Notes: generated from the sequence alone by a model not told the origin. A DNA stretch of 64,000 nucleotides from Rhizobium sp. NZLR1 (GCF_017357385.1 NZ_CP071633.1:558001-622000); one strand, 5' to 3'; positions 7,760 through 16,772 are shown, counted from the first letter of the stretch. Made by a program: numbers and translations.

Positions 7760-8377
7760 TTAGGTACTACACTTCCCAGGCCAAGCCGTGAGTGCGACAT
7801 CAATCAGCCGCTTCAGCAGCGCATTGCAGGCGCCATCGCAGGCCTGTGCGGACATGCCCTGGATAATTGCACCGTAGAAGCGCGCGAGCGTATCGGTATC
7901 GGTTTGCGCCGGCAATTCGCTTTCCTCAACGGCGCGGTCAAAGCGGGCTTTCACGGTTTTGATCGACGCCTCGCGCAATGCTGCCGTCATCCGCGCGACG
8001 GATGCATTTTCTTCCGCATGCTGCAGCACGGCTGTCGATACCATGCAACCTCGCGGCTTGTCCGGTTGGGTGTCACCGTCAGCGATATCGTAAAGGTAAC
8101 GGCTCAGGGCTTCATAAACTGGAAGATTAGATTGGAGGATTTCCGACCGTCGGCTGGTTTCACGGGCAATGCTGAAGTCGAGCGCCTGACGGTACAATTC
8201 CTCCTTTGATCCGAACATCGAATAAAGAGTCGGCGGATTGATCCCCATGGCCTTCGTGAGATCTGCGGTCGAGGTTCCTTCGTAGCCGCGTTCCCAGAAC
8301 AGCCGTGCCGCGATGTCGAGCCCAACGTCGCGATCGAGCGCGGGCGGTCTGCCTCGTTTGCGGACGGGCTTTTCCAT
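7760..8377 (-). CDS. TetR-family transcriptional repressor
   Basis: A 205-residue regulator. The ATG at 8377 (MEKPVRKRGRPP) is chosen because the helix-turn-helix starts soon after and the longer frame would run through the operator. The DNA-binding domain is clear: ARLFWERGYEGTSTADLTKAMG then PPTLYSMFGSKEELYRQAL. The C-terminal domain resembles TetR_C groups with RGCMVSTAV. It is divergent from an SDR gene, with two similar inverted repeats between them, so it very likely represses itself and the SDR gene in response to a small molecule, often an electrophile or quinone in this subgroup. Confidence 0.88.
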   Translation of the reverse strand: MEKPVRKRGRPPALDRDVGLDIAARLFWERGYEGTSTADLTKAMGINPPTLYSMFGSKEELYRQALDFSIARETSRRSEILQSNLPVYEALSRYLYDIADGDTQPDKPRGCMVSTAVLQHAEENASVARMTAALREASIKTVKARFDRAVEESELPAQTDTDTLARFYGAIIQGMSAQACDGACNALLKRLIDVALTAWPGKCST

Positions 8378-8381
8378 TAAA

Positions 8382-8395
8382 ATAGTGGTCCCTAT
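8382..8395. promoter_or_regulatory. Operator-like inverted repeat 1 (TetR/SDR intergenic)
   Basis: ATAGTGGTCCCTAT has perfect ATAG/CTAT outer arms. It lies five bases before the TetR start, where a bound repressor would block transcription or initiation. A near copy lies 35 bases away. Confidence 0.6.
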
Positions 8396-8429
8396 TAAAT
8401 GCGTTGACAGAGGGTTTTCTGCTCTTATT

Positions 8430-8443
8430 ATAGGGGTCACTAT
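8430..8443. promoter_or_regulatory. Operator-like inverted repeat 2 (TetR/SDR intergenic)
   Basis: ATAGGGGTCACTAT shares the ATAG-N6-CTAT frame and inner G/C pattern with the repeat at 8382. It lies 23 bases before the SDR start, so it can control the plus-strand promoter. Confidence 0.6.
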
Positions 8444-8466
8444 TTAATTTAGCAACGGAGTGGTCC

Positions 8467-9240
8467 ATGTCCCAAAGACTAGCAAACAAGATAGCCCTCA
8501 TTACCGGAAGCTCGCGCGGTATCGGCCGGGCGGCCGCCCTTGCGTTTGCGAGGGAGGGTGCCGCGTTGATTGGTGTGCACTACACCGCCAACGCGGATGC
8601 CGCTAATGCCACGGTACGCGACATTGGGGCGCTTGGCGTCAAGGCTGTCGCTGTGAAAGCCGATCTCAGACACGGCAAGGACGCGGCCGATAACCTCTGG
8701 GCCCAGTTCAGCGAAGCCGCGCGTATAGAGACGGGCTCATCCGCTCTGGACATTCTGGTGAACAATGCGGGTATCGCGCCGGCGTTACCGTTGGAGCAGA
8801 CGAGCGAAGCAGCTTTCGACGAGGTGATGACGATTAACTATAAGGCGCCGTTCTTCCTGATCCAGGCAGTGGCGGACCACATCCGCGACAACGGCCGCAT
8901 CATTAATATCTCCACTGGGTTTACGCGGATCGCTGCGCCGACACATCCTGCCTATGCGGCCTCCAAGGGGGCGCTGGAGACATTGACACTGGCACTGGCA
9001 CCTGAATTTGCAACTCGGGGGATTACGGTCAATGCGGTGCTTCCGGGTGTGACGGAGACGGATATGAATGCCGAGTGGCTGGCATCGCCGGACGCGCGCG
9101 CCGGCGCCGAAGCGCTCTCGGTCTTCTCACGTGTCGGCCGGGCGGAGGACGTCGCTGACGTTATCGCTTTCCTCGCATCGAACCATGCGCGCTGGACGAC
9201 GGGCCAGATGATCGATGCGACGGGGGGTGCGCGGATCTGA
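8467..9240 (+). CDS. Short-chain dehydrogenase/reductase (SDR)
   Basis: A 257-residue classical SDR. The NAD(P)-binding motif TGSSRGIGRAAA is near residue 14, NNAG near residue 96, catalytic Ser in INISTGF, and YxxxK in HPAYAASKGALE. GGAG precedes the ATG. The arginine-rich TGSSRGIG context suggests NADPH preference. Its substrate is unknown; regulation by the divergent TetR suggests an inducible detoxification or degradation step. Confidence 0.88.
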   Translation: MSQRLANKIALITGSSRGIGRAAALAFAREGAALIGVHYTANADAANATVRDIGALGVKAVAVKADLRHGKDAADNLWAQFSEAARIETGSSALDILVNNAGIAPALPLEQTSEAAFDEVMTINYKAPFFLIQAVADHIRDNGRIINISTGFTRIAAPTHPAYAASKGALETLTLALAPEFATRGITVNAVLPGVTETDMNAEWLASPDARAGAEALSVFSRVGRAEDVADVIAFLASNHARWTTGQMIDATGGARI

Positions 9241-9759
9241 TCGATCCTAAGACTTTTCTGTGTTTGCAGCCATCCAAACCGCGGCACAGGATGCATCCTC
9301 GACGAGGTACCGGTTTAGGTCCGCTTCCCCGTTAGTCCATAAGGCAGAATCGCGCTCGCCAGGCGCGATCATGTTTTCATCCAATCGGCGGGGCGCCTGC
9401 CTAAGCTGGCAGGATCGTTCCTCGCATCCCGAACAGCCTCAACGCGCCGACATTAACTCGCCCACCAAGAACCTCTTTCGTTGGAGGTTGAATGTTCCGG
9501 TAAACGGCGGCGTAAACGGACCTGGCCGCGACAAGCCAACTCATCCTCAATGAGCAGCTGCCAACGTGTCCTCCCCCTGTCGGCGGTGATCGTGGACTGG
9601 ACGCATATCTTCAGTGTGTCGTTTCGATTAAAAGTCGCGTAATCAATTTGTTGAAAAAAACATGTGCCGAGGATCGCTGTGTTTCGCGATTACCTCCGGC
9701 GCGCAGGCGAGCGTATATGGAACGCGCTTGCTTTGAATCTCGGGTGCGACTCAAGTTCC
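9241..9759. other. Intergenic, no supportable gene
   Basis: About 520 bases with short incidental frames on both strands. No ribosome-binding site plus conserved protein pattern, RNA gene or terminator was recognised. Confidence 0.4.
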
Positions 9760-9957
9760 TCAGTAACATTTCGTACGAAGCATTCCTTCGAAATTCGGTG
9801 TGCTGCTGCAAGCTTTTACATCTCGAGCAAGATTCGCCTTCGCTATTGTTGCCTGCTCTCGACGAGGAGCATCTTTGTTGGCCGCGGGAAAGCTTGTGCA
9901 ACTGGGCAGAAACGTTCCCGCACCGGCGAGGTAAACGGCTATGATCGTTCGACGCAC
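9760..9957 (-). CDS. Small predicted lipoprotein, unknown function
   Basis: A 65-residue frame starting at GTG 9957 with GGAGGT seven bases upstream, a strong ribosome-binding site that decides the start. The product has basic residues, a hydrophobic stretch (TIIAVYLAGAGTFLPSC) and a lipobox-like LPSC, so it would be lipidated at Cys. The short mature part is charged and contains two further Cys. I do not recognise the family. The signal and ribosome site are the only support. Confidence 0.4.
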   Translation of the reverse strand: MRRTIIAVYLAGAGTFLPSCTSFPAANKDAPRREQATIAKANLARDVKACSSTPNFEGMLRTKCY

Positions 9958-10469
9958 GATGACTACCTCCATATTGCTTAAACGAGGCAAAAAGCAGTGT
10001 TGCCCGATCCACCTTGCGTTACGCCCCATTCAAAAAGTATATGTTTGAATTCAACTGATATGTCAGCAGTTCATTTCCCATCAAGGCGTTTGATCTGAAC
10101 AGAAAAAGCTCGATCGCGCCGATCTAGCTGCGATCGGCATTGTCCTGACCGTCACGCCTATGACAGCAGCCAATGGTTCACGCGAGGGCGAATGCAATCC
10201 CACGGCGCTGGATCCGGGGAAAGCTAGACGAGAAACGCATCGAATGCCCTTACGTTCGGATTGTCGCGCCGACTTTTCGGCCACAGCGCCGTTATTTACC
10301 GTCACCAGACTGCGCAACGCATTCAGTGAAAGCGTGTCGGCATGCTCGGGGGAGGGGAGCCGTTTCTTTGCCATCCCCGGACCGAATCATGATTTGCCCG
10401 GTCTTAGGAATCCCTGCGCCGACCAATAGGGTTCTACGCGCCGGGTTATGCACACTTTCTATGGGCGGT
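9958..10469. other. Intergenic, no supportable gene
   Basis: About 510 bases. Open frames here are overlapping and show no familiar motif. Nothing regulatory was identified with confidence. Confidence 0.4.
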
Positions 10470-10771
10470 CGCCGAAATGCTGCCACCGATTTTGCCCCAC
10501 GTACCCGGATGGAGCCGGCCTTCCGCGCCGGCATCGCATTGGCGCGTCTCGATGCGCGCATTGCCCGCTCGCCGGTTGGCGCCGGCTTCCTCGAACGATC
10601 CCAGTTTGCCGATGCCTGTGCCTCGTTGTGGATCGACGGCGAGCTTGTGCATCTCGAGGACCTCGTCCCCGACGACGCCACTCGCGATATCCGCACACCC
10701 ACCCAAGCTGACCATCACCCGCTCGCGCCGGCGCATCGCCGGCCAACGACCTGGCTGGGCGATGTCCGCTG
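10470..10771 (+). pseudogene. Fragment of an RHE_PE00001-family plasmid protein, frameshifted
   Basis: One frame gives FRAGIALARLDARIARSPVG, then FADACASLWIDGELVHLEDL and RDIRTPT, matching from memory the N-terminal domain of a protein family common on rhizobial plasmids. Right after RDIRTPT the match moves to another frame (TITRSRRRIAGQRPGWAMS). This implies a small deletion at the junction and loss of a few residues. Everything after WAMS is unrelated, so the C-terminal DNA-binding part is gone. It supports a rhizobial plasmid origin for the region. Confidence 0.5.
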
Positions 10772-11099
10772 AGGTGCATTCGCACCCTGCGCCAGAAGGT
10801 GACTTTTGGCCAAAGATCGTGTTCGTCCGCGAACTTGTCTCACACATCATGTTCCACGAGGTCGGCTATACCGGTCCATATCAGAGCTACCTCGACGGCT
10901 ACAAAATGGTTCATGCGGCCATGTCTGTCGGGGAAGACTCCGAGGCGGGTGATCCGGTCGATGAAGGGGCGGATCCACCAGCTTTCATTGAAAGTCTCCC
11001 GTCTTCATCGTGACGCTCGATTACCCTTCGCAGCGTTTTGTTCGTTCGCGTTTATACACTATGACGATCAGCATCTCGACGACTATCTGAGGGCTTGAA

Positions 11100-11129
11100 T
11101 GTCAGAAAAATATAGCCTATTTTCTGACA
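11100..11129. promoter_or_regulatory. Inverted repeat abutting the AbiEi start, probable operator
   Basis: TGTCAGAAAA (11100 to 11109) and TTTTCTGACA (11120 to 11129) are perfect arms around a 10-base AT-rich centre that includes TATAGC. The site ends one base before the ATG at 11131. AbiEi antitoxins are known to repress their promoter through inverted repeats. The placement leaves no room for a ribosome-binding site, so the transcript may be leaderless. Confidence 0.55.
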
Positions 11130-11130
11130 C

Positions 11131-11760
11131 ATGAAAACGCTCACGGCATCAGTTCCAGACCGAATCATGAAGCGCGCCCGTGCCAGCGGGCGTGGCGGCG
11201 TCTTCACACCCAGTGACTTTTTGGACGTGGCCGCGCGGGCGACGGTCGACCAAGCCCTTTCCCGGTTGGCCAAGAATGGGAAACTCCGCCGCTTGGCGCG
11301 AGGACTGTACGATTTCCCGAAGGTTCATCCGCAACTTGGGGCCCTTTCGCCGACGCCTGACGATGTGGCGAAAGCGTTGGCGCGGGAGACCGGATCCCAG
11401 GTGCAGATTGCCGGCGCGCGTGCGGCGAATGCCCTTGGCCTATCAACACAGGTCCCGGCAAAGAGCACCTATCTGACCAATGGCCCCTCCCGCCGTGTCG
11501 TACTCGGTAAGCGCGTCGTGGATCTGCGCCACGCTTCGCCCAAGCACCTTATTGCTCCGGGCAGTGCTGCAGGCACCGTCGTACAGGCCCTTCGTCACGT
11601 CGGGGCAATACGTGCCGCCGACGTTGGGCAGATCGCGTCGCGTCGGCTGTCGGCCAGCGACAAGAAGACGCTTGCATCCAATGCGATCCAGGCCCCCGCA
11701 TGGATGCGGCCGACGCTCGTCTCGATCGCCAACGCAGCATCGGGTGAGATCGATGGATAA
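11131..11760 (+). CDS. AbiEi-type antitoxin (type IV toxin-antitoxin / abortive infection)
   Basis: A 209-residue protein with an N-terminal winged helix (GGVFTPSDFLDVAARATVDQ, then RLAKNGKLRRLARGLYDFPK) and a C-terminal domain (LGLSTQVPAKSTYLTNGPSR) as in DUF6088/AbiEi proteins. It should bind the inverted repeat at its own start and hold the cognate nucleotidyltransferase toxin in check. The toxin gene overlaps its end by eight bases but is truncated, leaving this an orphan antitoxin. Confidence 0.8.
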   Translation: MKTLTASVPDRIMKRARASGRGGVFTPSDFLDVAARATVDQALSRLAKNGKLRRLARGLYDFPKVHPQLGALSPTPDDVAKALARETGSQVQIAGARAANALGLSTQVPAKSTYLTNGPSRRVVLGKRVVDLRHASPKHLIAPGSAAGTVVQALRHVGAIRAADVGQIASRRLSASDKKTLASNAIQAPAWMRPTLVSIANAASGEIDG

Positions 11761-12040
11761 GGTTGCTCTTCTTCCTGCCGATGATCGGGCGGCCCTCTTT
11801 GGCGAGACGGGTGCTGGCCGAGGCGTCACCAATACGATCATAGAAAAAGACTTCTGGGTCTGCTGGACCTTGAAGCGGCTTTTCGGCCTGCAGCAGAAAG
11901 ATACGGCCACCCTTGTGTTCAAGGGTGGCACTTCGCTTTCCAAGGCGTTCGGTGGCATCAGCAAGAAAAAAGCCGAGAAACTCATCGAAGCCCTGGTAAG
12001 CGCCGCCAATTGGCCTGATTTTGCTCCGCCGTTGACATAA
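11753..12040 (+). pseudogene. AbiEii nucleotidyltransferase toxin, N-terminal fragment
   Basis: The ATG at 11753 overlaps the antitoxin stop. The first 68 or so residues match AbiEii toxins: EKDFWVCWTLKRLFG, then LVFKGGTSLSKAFG with the G-G-T-S nucleotidyltransferase motif. Relatives continue with a D-x-D motif shortly after. Here the match stops near base 11957 and an unrelated Lys/Ala-rich tail ends at 12040. Without the D-x-D residues and the C-terminal domain the toxin cannot be active. Confidence 0.75.
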
Positions 12041-12170
12041 CAAAGCGCTTCCTCGCCGAAACTGACCAAAACCAGGACTTTGATCCAGATCAACCCGCGT
12101 CCTCACCGGTTGGCTATACTGTGGTCTTGCTTTGGCGATTGGTGCGCAGGGCTAAAAGGGGACTACGTCA

Positions 12171-12614
12171 ATGATCAGATCATCTCCAATTGGGCCCGCT
12201 GTGGTCGCGTTCTTCTTTGCCGTTGCCGTTGCCGTTCCGGCCTACGCCTTGGGCCAGACCGTGGTTAAGGCGGAACTGTGGAACAAACCAGATGGCTCGC
12301 AAGGCGTTACCCTAAGCACTGATCACGTCAAACCGGGCAAAGTTCAGTTCCAGGTAAAGAACGTCTCCACCGACGAAGATCACGAACTTCTGCTCGTCAA
12401 GACGGACCTTGCCCCCGCGGATTTTCCAATGGATGCAAGCGGCGCGCGCGTCGATGAAGACAAGTTCAAGGGCCTCAAAGAGCTCGGCGATGTGCATCCG
12501 GGCAAGTCGCGAAATACCACCTTGACCCTTAAGGCCGGCAAATACGTGCTGTTCTGCAACGAGCAGGGACACTTCGGTGCGGGAATGTACATTGCTTTCA
12601 TGGTTGAACCCTAG
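12171..12614 (+). CDS. Secreted cupredoxin-like copper protein
   Basis: A 147-residue protein with a signal peptide (AVVAFFFAVAVAVPAYA) and a mature beta-sandwich. Likely type-1 copper ligands are His in STDEDHELLLV and the C-terminal loop Cys-His-Met in LFCNEQGHFGAGM. AAGGGG precedes the ATG. The domain resembles plastocyanin/azurin-like and sulfocyanin-type proteins of the periplasm, acting in electron transfer or copper handling. No redox partner gene is adjacent. Confidence 0.8.
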   Translation: MIRSSPIGPAVVAFFFAVAVAVPAYALGQTVVKAELWNKPDGSQGVTLSTDHVKPGKVQFQVKNVSTDEDHELLLVKTDLAPADFPMDASGARVDEDKFKGLKELGDVHPGKSRNTTLTLKAGKYVLFCNEQGHFGAGMYIAFMVEP

Positions 12615-13339
12615 GTGTTTAGTCCCAGCGGAGTGTGGCAAAGCGAAAGGATGCGGGCCTGGTCGCTTCTGCAGAAGCACATGGACTGGTGGGAGATCGG
12701 CTCCATGAAGCCCCAGGAGCTCCCCGTGCTCGAAGTGTCGCCGCATGTCTTTTACGGCATCGCCGTCACGAGCGTATCAGGAAGGAGAGCGTCCGACACC
12801 AACTGACGTCCTGGCGCGACTCGAGCGGTCGTCCGCAGAACGAAAAATGGAGCAGGGCGCGCGCTAAACGGCATGGTCTACGACCGAGCCGAACACGTCC
12901 CAATCGGCGGCAATTGCGACGAGATTGGCGCCGACTTCTTTGCCGATCAAAACGATGACCTGGAACCGATTGCTCGCACACGCGTGAACCGAAGCGGGAG
13001 TGTCGACGGGCCGGCCCCATCGTCTTGCCGGCACAGGTCATAGGATTAATCATCCATCCGGCCATCGCGATTACGACACCGGTCGGACCTAAGACCCGAA
13101 AAACTCACCTGTCGCCCACCGCTCGACGCGACGAACACAGACCTTCTGACCGAAATACGGATGCCAAGGGTAATGAACTTCCACTTCATCGCCGACTTGG
13201 GCGGAATGAACGGGGGACGGCTCTCAAACGGAAGGACGCTCTTTTTGTCGGGCATGGCGTAACCGCTGTCTCGCTCCCACGTTGCCCTCGCCACCCTGAT
13301 CTGTGATCGCTTTTTCACGGAAGAGCGGGGAGTTTCTCC
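12615..13339. other. Gene-poor stretch with an IS66 remnant at about 13209 to 13260
   Basis: Most of the 725 bases hold only incidental frames. Near 13209 to 13260 the plus strand reads ALKRKDALFVGH, a decayed form of LNRKNALFAGH found near the C-terminus of the IS66 TnpC transposase at 15480. An older IS66 copy was therefore here before the intact one. A short frame from 12874 has no recognisable similarity. Confidence 0.5.
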
Positions 13340-13726
13340 ATGGAGTCTACAACGGAGTTTCTCACACCCAAGAAGGCTGGACGGAAGAGTCAGCGTCATT
13401 GGCCCGATGAAGCTAAAGCTCAGATCGTGTCAGAGACATTGCGGCCCGGCGTGATGGTGAGTGAGGTCGCCGAACGGTATGGATTGCGGGCCAACCGCAT
13501 TTCGACGTGGCGTACGATGGCACGACAGGGCAAGCTGGTTCTACCCGCACCCGAGGATGCGGTGGAGTTTGCAGCGGTAATTGTCGATCCGCCTGCATTG
13601 GAGTCGCTGGACAAAGAAGCTTGTCGCCCTGAGATCGTCATCGGTTCTGTCACTATCCGCCTGGAAGAAGGCGCATCGGCTGCTCGGATTGCTGCCGTCG
13701 CGCGTGCTTGCGCGGTTCCAGCATGA
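13340..13726 (+). CDS. tnpA: IS66 TnpA accessory protein
   Basis: A 128-residue protein with a helix-turn-helix near residues 20 to 55 (DEAKAQIVSETLRPGVMVSE, then RYGLRANRISTWRTMARQGK), as in IS66 OrfA/IS3-type DNA-binding subunits. The C-terminal half (IVIGSVTIRLEEGASAARIA) is the usual TnpA tail. It is required with TnpB for transposition in this family. Its stop overlaps the TnpB start. Confidence 0.85.
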   Translation: MESTTEFLTPKKAGRKSQRHWPDEAKAQIVSETLRPGVMVSEVAERYGLRANRISTWRTMARQGKLVLPAPEDAVEFAAVIVDPPALESLDKEACRPEIVIGSVTIRLEEGASAARIAAVARACAVPA

Positions 13727-14052
13727 TCTTTCCGTCGAACCGTGTACGGATCATGGTGGCAACCAAGCCGGTCGACTTTCGCAAAGGTCATGATGGCTTG
13801 GCGGCACTGGTCAAGAATGTGCTGCACAAAGACCCATTTACCGGAACGGTCTTCATATTCCGGTCGCGCAAAGCAGACCGATTGAAGCTGATCTACTGGG
13901 ATGGCAGTGGTCTGGTGATGGCATACAAGCGCTTGGAGGAGCACACGTTCACGTGGCCAGGCATCAAGGATGGCCTGATGACCCTGGGCCATGCTCAGTT
14001 CGAGGCGCTGTTTGCAGGGCTCGACTGGCGTCGGGTCCGTTCTGTGGAATAG
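13723..14052 (+). CDS. tnpB: IS66 TnpB (OrfB)
   Basis: A 109-residue protein with the hallmark VATKPVDFRKGHDGLAALV and FIFRSRKADRLKLIYWDGSG motifs of IS66 OrfB. The ATG at 13723 overlaps the tnpA stop (ATGA), so the two are translationally coupled. Its biochemical role is not known, but it is essential in studied IS66 elements. Confidence 0.9.
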   Translation: MIFPSNRVRIMVATKPVDFRKGHDGLAALVKNVLHKDPFTGTVFIFRSRKADRLKLIYWDGSGLVMAYKRLEEHTFTWPGIKDGLMTLGHAQFEALFAGLDWRRVRSVE

Positions 14053-14144
14053 AGAGCGCCGGAAGCCATCGAATAGGTGCGTCACGATGACTCGGGCGGC
14101 AAATTCCAACGGCGAAGTGAAGCTGGCTTTGATAGACTTCGACC

Positions 14145-15689
14145 ATGTTGGACGCCGCCGATCTTCCTGACAATGTCGCTGCCCTGAAGGCGATGCTGAT
14201 CGCGGCTCAGGCGCGTGAAGTTCGCAAGGACGAGCGGATCGAAAGGCTGGAGAAGTTGGTCGCCGCTTTCAAGCAGGCGGCCTCTGGCCGCAAATCCGAG
14301 AAGGCTGATCCCGAGCAGTTCGATCTGGCACTAGAAGACCTGGAAACGGCAATTGCGGCCATCCACACCGAAGACGAGGCCTACAGCCCTTCGGGAAAGC
14401 CGCCCCCCAAACCACGCGCCGCCAATCGTGGTTCTCTGCCCGCTCATCTTCCGCGCATTGAAGAGATCATCGAGCCGGAAAGCCTGAACTGCGCCTGCGG
14501 CGGAGGCCTGCATTGCATCGGAGAAGATGTATCCGAGCGGCTGGATGTCATCCCGGCGCAGTTCCGTGTTCTTGTCACCCGTCGTCCCAAATATGCCTGC
14601 CGTTCCTGCTCCGACGGCGTTGCCCAGGCTCCCGCGCGTGCAAGATTGATCCAGGCCGGGTTGCCGACGGAAGCGACCATCGCCCATGTGCTGGTGTCCA
14701 AATATGCCGATCATCTGCCGCTTTACCGTCAGGCCCAGATCATCAGTCGCCAAGGCATTGATCTCGACCGATCCACTCTGGCAGATTGGGTCGGCCGGGC
14801 AGCATTCGAATTGCGCCCGGTCTTCGACGCATTGATTGCCGATCTGAAGCGTTCGACGAAGCTGTTCATGGACGAGACCCGTGCACCGGTGCTCGATCCA
14901 GGCTCCCGCAAAACAAAGACCGGATACTTCTGGGCGCTGGCTCGTGACGGCCGACCATGGTGCGGCGGTGCTCCACCTGCAGTAGCCTTCACCTATGCTC
15001 CCGGTCGCGGTGGGCAGCATGTCGAACGGATATTGCATGGGTTCACGGGCATCCTTCAAGTCGATGGGTATGCCGGATATAATCGCCTAGTGGCACCGGA
15101 CCGAGTAGGCCCGGACATCCGGCTTGCATATTGTTGGGCGCACGCTCGGCGGAAGTTGGTCGAGATCACCCGCACTGGCCCAGCGCCTATTGCCGAGGAA
15201 GGCGTGAAGCGGATCGGCGAACTCTATCGCATCGAAGCCGAGCTGCGCGGTCTCAACCCCGACGCACGTCTGACTGGAAGGCAGACACGGTCAGCGCCGT
15301 TGATCGCTAACATGCGGACCTGGCTGAGCCAACATCGTGCCCGTGTCGCTGGCAAGTCGCCGCTTGGCGAGGCGCTCGCCTACATCGCCAAATACTGGGA
15401 TGGCCTGTGCGTGTTCCTGACCGACGGCCGCGTCGAGATCGACAACAACAGCGTCGAAAGAACGATCCGACCGATAGCGCTAAACCGCAAGAACGCTCTG
15501 TTTGCTGGCCATGACGCTGGGGCGGAGAACTGGGCGACCATCGCCTCGCTGGTTGAGACGTGCAAGCTCAATGATGTCGATCCGTTCACATATCTGAGCG
15601 CTACGCTCACTGCCATCGTAGAGGGTCACAGGCAGAGGCACATCGAAGAACTTTTGCCGTGGAACTATCGGGCGGAACAGCACATATAA
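14145..15689 (+). CDS. tnpC: IS66 TnpC transposase
   Basis: A 514-residue transposase. An N-terminal leucine-zipper-like helix (residues about 10 to 50) is followed by a zinc-binding segment (CACGGGLHCIGED, later YACRSCSDGV) and the DDE domain with Asp in KLFMDETRAP, Asp in LQVDGYAGYN and Glu in VEIDNNSVERTIRP. The length and motifs are complete. Two scraps of related TnpC C-termini occur at about 13209 and 18872. Confidence 0.92.
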   Translation: MLDAADLPDNVAALKAMLIAAQAREVRKDERIERLEKLVAAFKQAASGRKSEKADPEQFDLALEDLETAIAAIHTEDEAYSPSGKPPPKPRAANRGSLPAHLPRIEEIIEPESLNCACGGGLHCIGEDVSERLDVIPAQFRVLVTRRPKYACRSCSDGVAQAPARARLIQAGLPTEATIAHVLVSKYADHLPLYRQAQIISRQGIDLDRSTLADWVGRAAFELRPVFDALIADLKRSTKLFMDETRAPVLDPGSRKTKTGYFWALARDGRPWCGGAPPAVAFTYAPGRGGQHVERILHGFTGILQVDGYAGYNRLVAPDRVGPDIRLAYCWAHARRKLVEITRTGPAPIAEEGVKRIGELYRIEAELRGLNPDARLTGRQTRSAPLIANMRTWLSQHRARVAGKSPLGEALAYIAKYWDGLCVFLTDGRVEIDNNSVERTIRPIALNRKNALFAGHDAGAENWATIASLVETCKLNDVDPFTYLSATLTAIVEGHRQRHIEELLPWNYRAEQHI

Positions 15690-15765
15690 AGAAGGCCATC
15701 ATGAACCAGTGTCCAAGCGTTCGCAGAGAAGCTCCACCAGTTATGCTCTCCGAGAACCCTTGGTT

Positions 15766-16647
15766 TCATCGAAGAGTTTGCGCTCCATCGACGGTCAGAG
15801 AGGTTCCATTCACATAGCTCGCCAGATCAGACGCCATGAACAGTACGGCCTTGGCAAGGTCGTCAGGATACCCGGTTCGGCCGAGCGGCATGTTGCCCAA
15901 ATGCTCGGCCAAGCCGCCCTTCTCCAGCAATTCCTGTTGCTTGGCGAGCGTCAGCGGAGCGTCGGTCGGCGCATCCGAAAACGGTGCCTTGGTCGCGCTA
16001 TTCTGCATCATGGCAATCCGCTCGGCGGTCATCGTTGCACCCGGAATGACCGCGTTGACCTGAATACCGTGTGGCCCGAGTTCCACCGCCATCGATTGCG
16101 TTACTGCCATCAGTCCGGATTTCGCCGCGCCGTAGGGGGCGAGGAAGCCGGTGGGTTTGAATATCTCTGTCGAGAGCACATTGATGATGCGTCCGCCATG
16201 ACCGGCCTGGATCATTTCGAGTGCCGCCAACTTGGAGAGAAAGAACGGACCCTTCAGATCAGTATCGACGGTCTGATCCCAAATCTCCTCAGTCATTTCG
16301 ACCGAAAGGCGCGGTGGGAAGACGGCGGCGTTGTTGACCAGAATATCGACGCCGCCGAGCTTGCTGACCGTAAAATCGATCACACGCTTCGCGTCTTCCA
16401 TTTTGCTGGCGTCGGCCCGCAAACCGATGGCACGCCCGCCGAAGGCCGACACCTTTTCCTCGATCTTGGTGAGGGCTTCCTGGCCTCGCGCCGTTACGAC
16501 GACCTCGGCACCCGCCTGGGCGAGCCTCAGCACGATGGCTTCGCCAATCCCGCGCGTTCCACCCGTGATAATGGCACGGCGGCCTTTCAGGGAAAGCAGG
16601 TCTTCAAACGGGGTAGATTCAGGTATGGCGAAAACAGGAGTGGTCAT
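15766..16647 (-). CDS. Short-chain dehydrogenase/reductase (SDR)
   Basis: A 293-residue classical SDR with TGGTRGIGEAIV near residue 28, NNAA at the NNAG position, and YGAAKSG as the YxxxK motif. A Thr/Ser-rich LSTEIF segment holds the catalytic Ser. The start at 16647 follows AAGGAAC. Compared with short SDRs it has a 30-residue insertion around MMQNSATKAPFSDAPTDAPL before the C-terminal segment. It is divergent from the HXXEE-TetR-HXXEE operon and probably shares its repressor. Confidence 0.85.
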   Translation of the reverse strand: MTTPVFAIPESTPFEDLLSLKGRRAIITGGTRGIGEAIVLRLAQAGAEVVVTARGQEALTKIEEKVSAFGGRAIGLRADASKMEDAKRVIDFTVSKLGGVDILVNNAAVFPPRLSVEMTEEIWDQTVDTDLKGPFFLSKLAALEMIQAGHGGRIINVLSTEIFKPTGFLAPYGAAKSGLMAVTQSMAVELGPHGIQVNAVIPGATMTAERIAMMQNSATKAPFSDAPTDAPLTLAKQQELLEKGGLAEHLGNMPLGRTGYPDDLAKAVLFMASDLASYVNGTSLTVDGAQTLR

Positions 16648-16692
16648 AGCTTGTTCCTTTGCGGATGGCGATGAACGATCAGTTCTCGTAAT

Positions 16693-16706
16693 TGACTTCA
16701 GAGTCA
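16693..16706. promoter_or_regulatory. Inverted repeat between SDR and HXXEE operon, candidate TetR operator
   Basis: TGACTtcagAGTCA has perfect five-base arms and lies midway in the 125-base divergent spacer. A further AAGTCAA half-site follows at about 16721. It is the only clear dyad in the spacer, so it is the best candidate site for the TetR regulator encoded in the operon. Confidence 0.45.
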
Positions 16707-16772
16707 TTTATGCTCTCTTCAAGTCAAATCGTCAATGCAAGGCCCGTTTGTAGCATCGAGACAGGAGTTCAC

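Larger units (their letters stand above)
13300..15740 (+). mobile_element. IS66-family insertion sequence, apparently complete
   Basis: Three genes in the canonical order tnpA, tnpB, tnpC with the usual sizes, tnpA/tnpB overlapping ATGA. The exact ends were not resolved: no matched terminal repeats were found by eye between 13258 and 13339 on the left and 15690 and 15765 on the right. The limits given are approximate. Confidence 0.8.

Noticed and set aside
10772..11013. Plus-strand frame after the RHE_PE00001 fragment (VFVRELVSHIMFHEVGYTGP)
   Set aside because: It looks somewhat protein-like, but it has no own start and no family that I recognise.
12874..13044. Fifty-six-codon plus-strand frame in the cupredoxin/IS66 spacer
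   Set aside because: No ribosome-binding site and no recognisable similarity.
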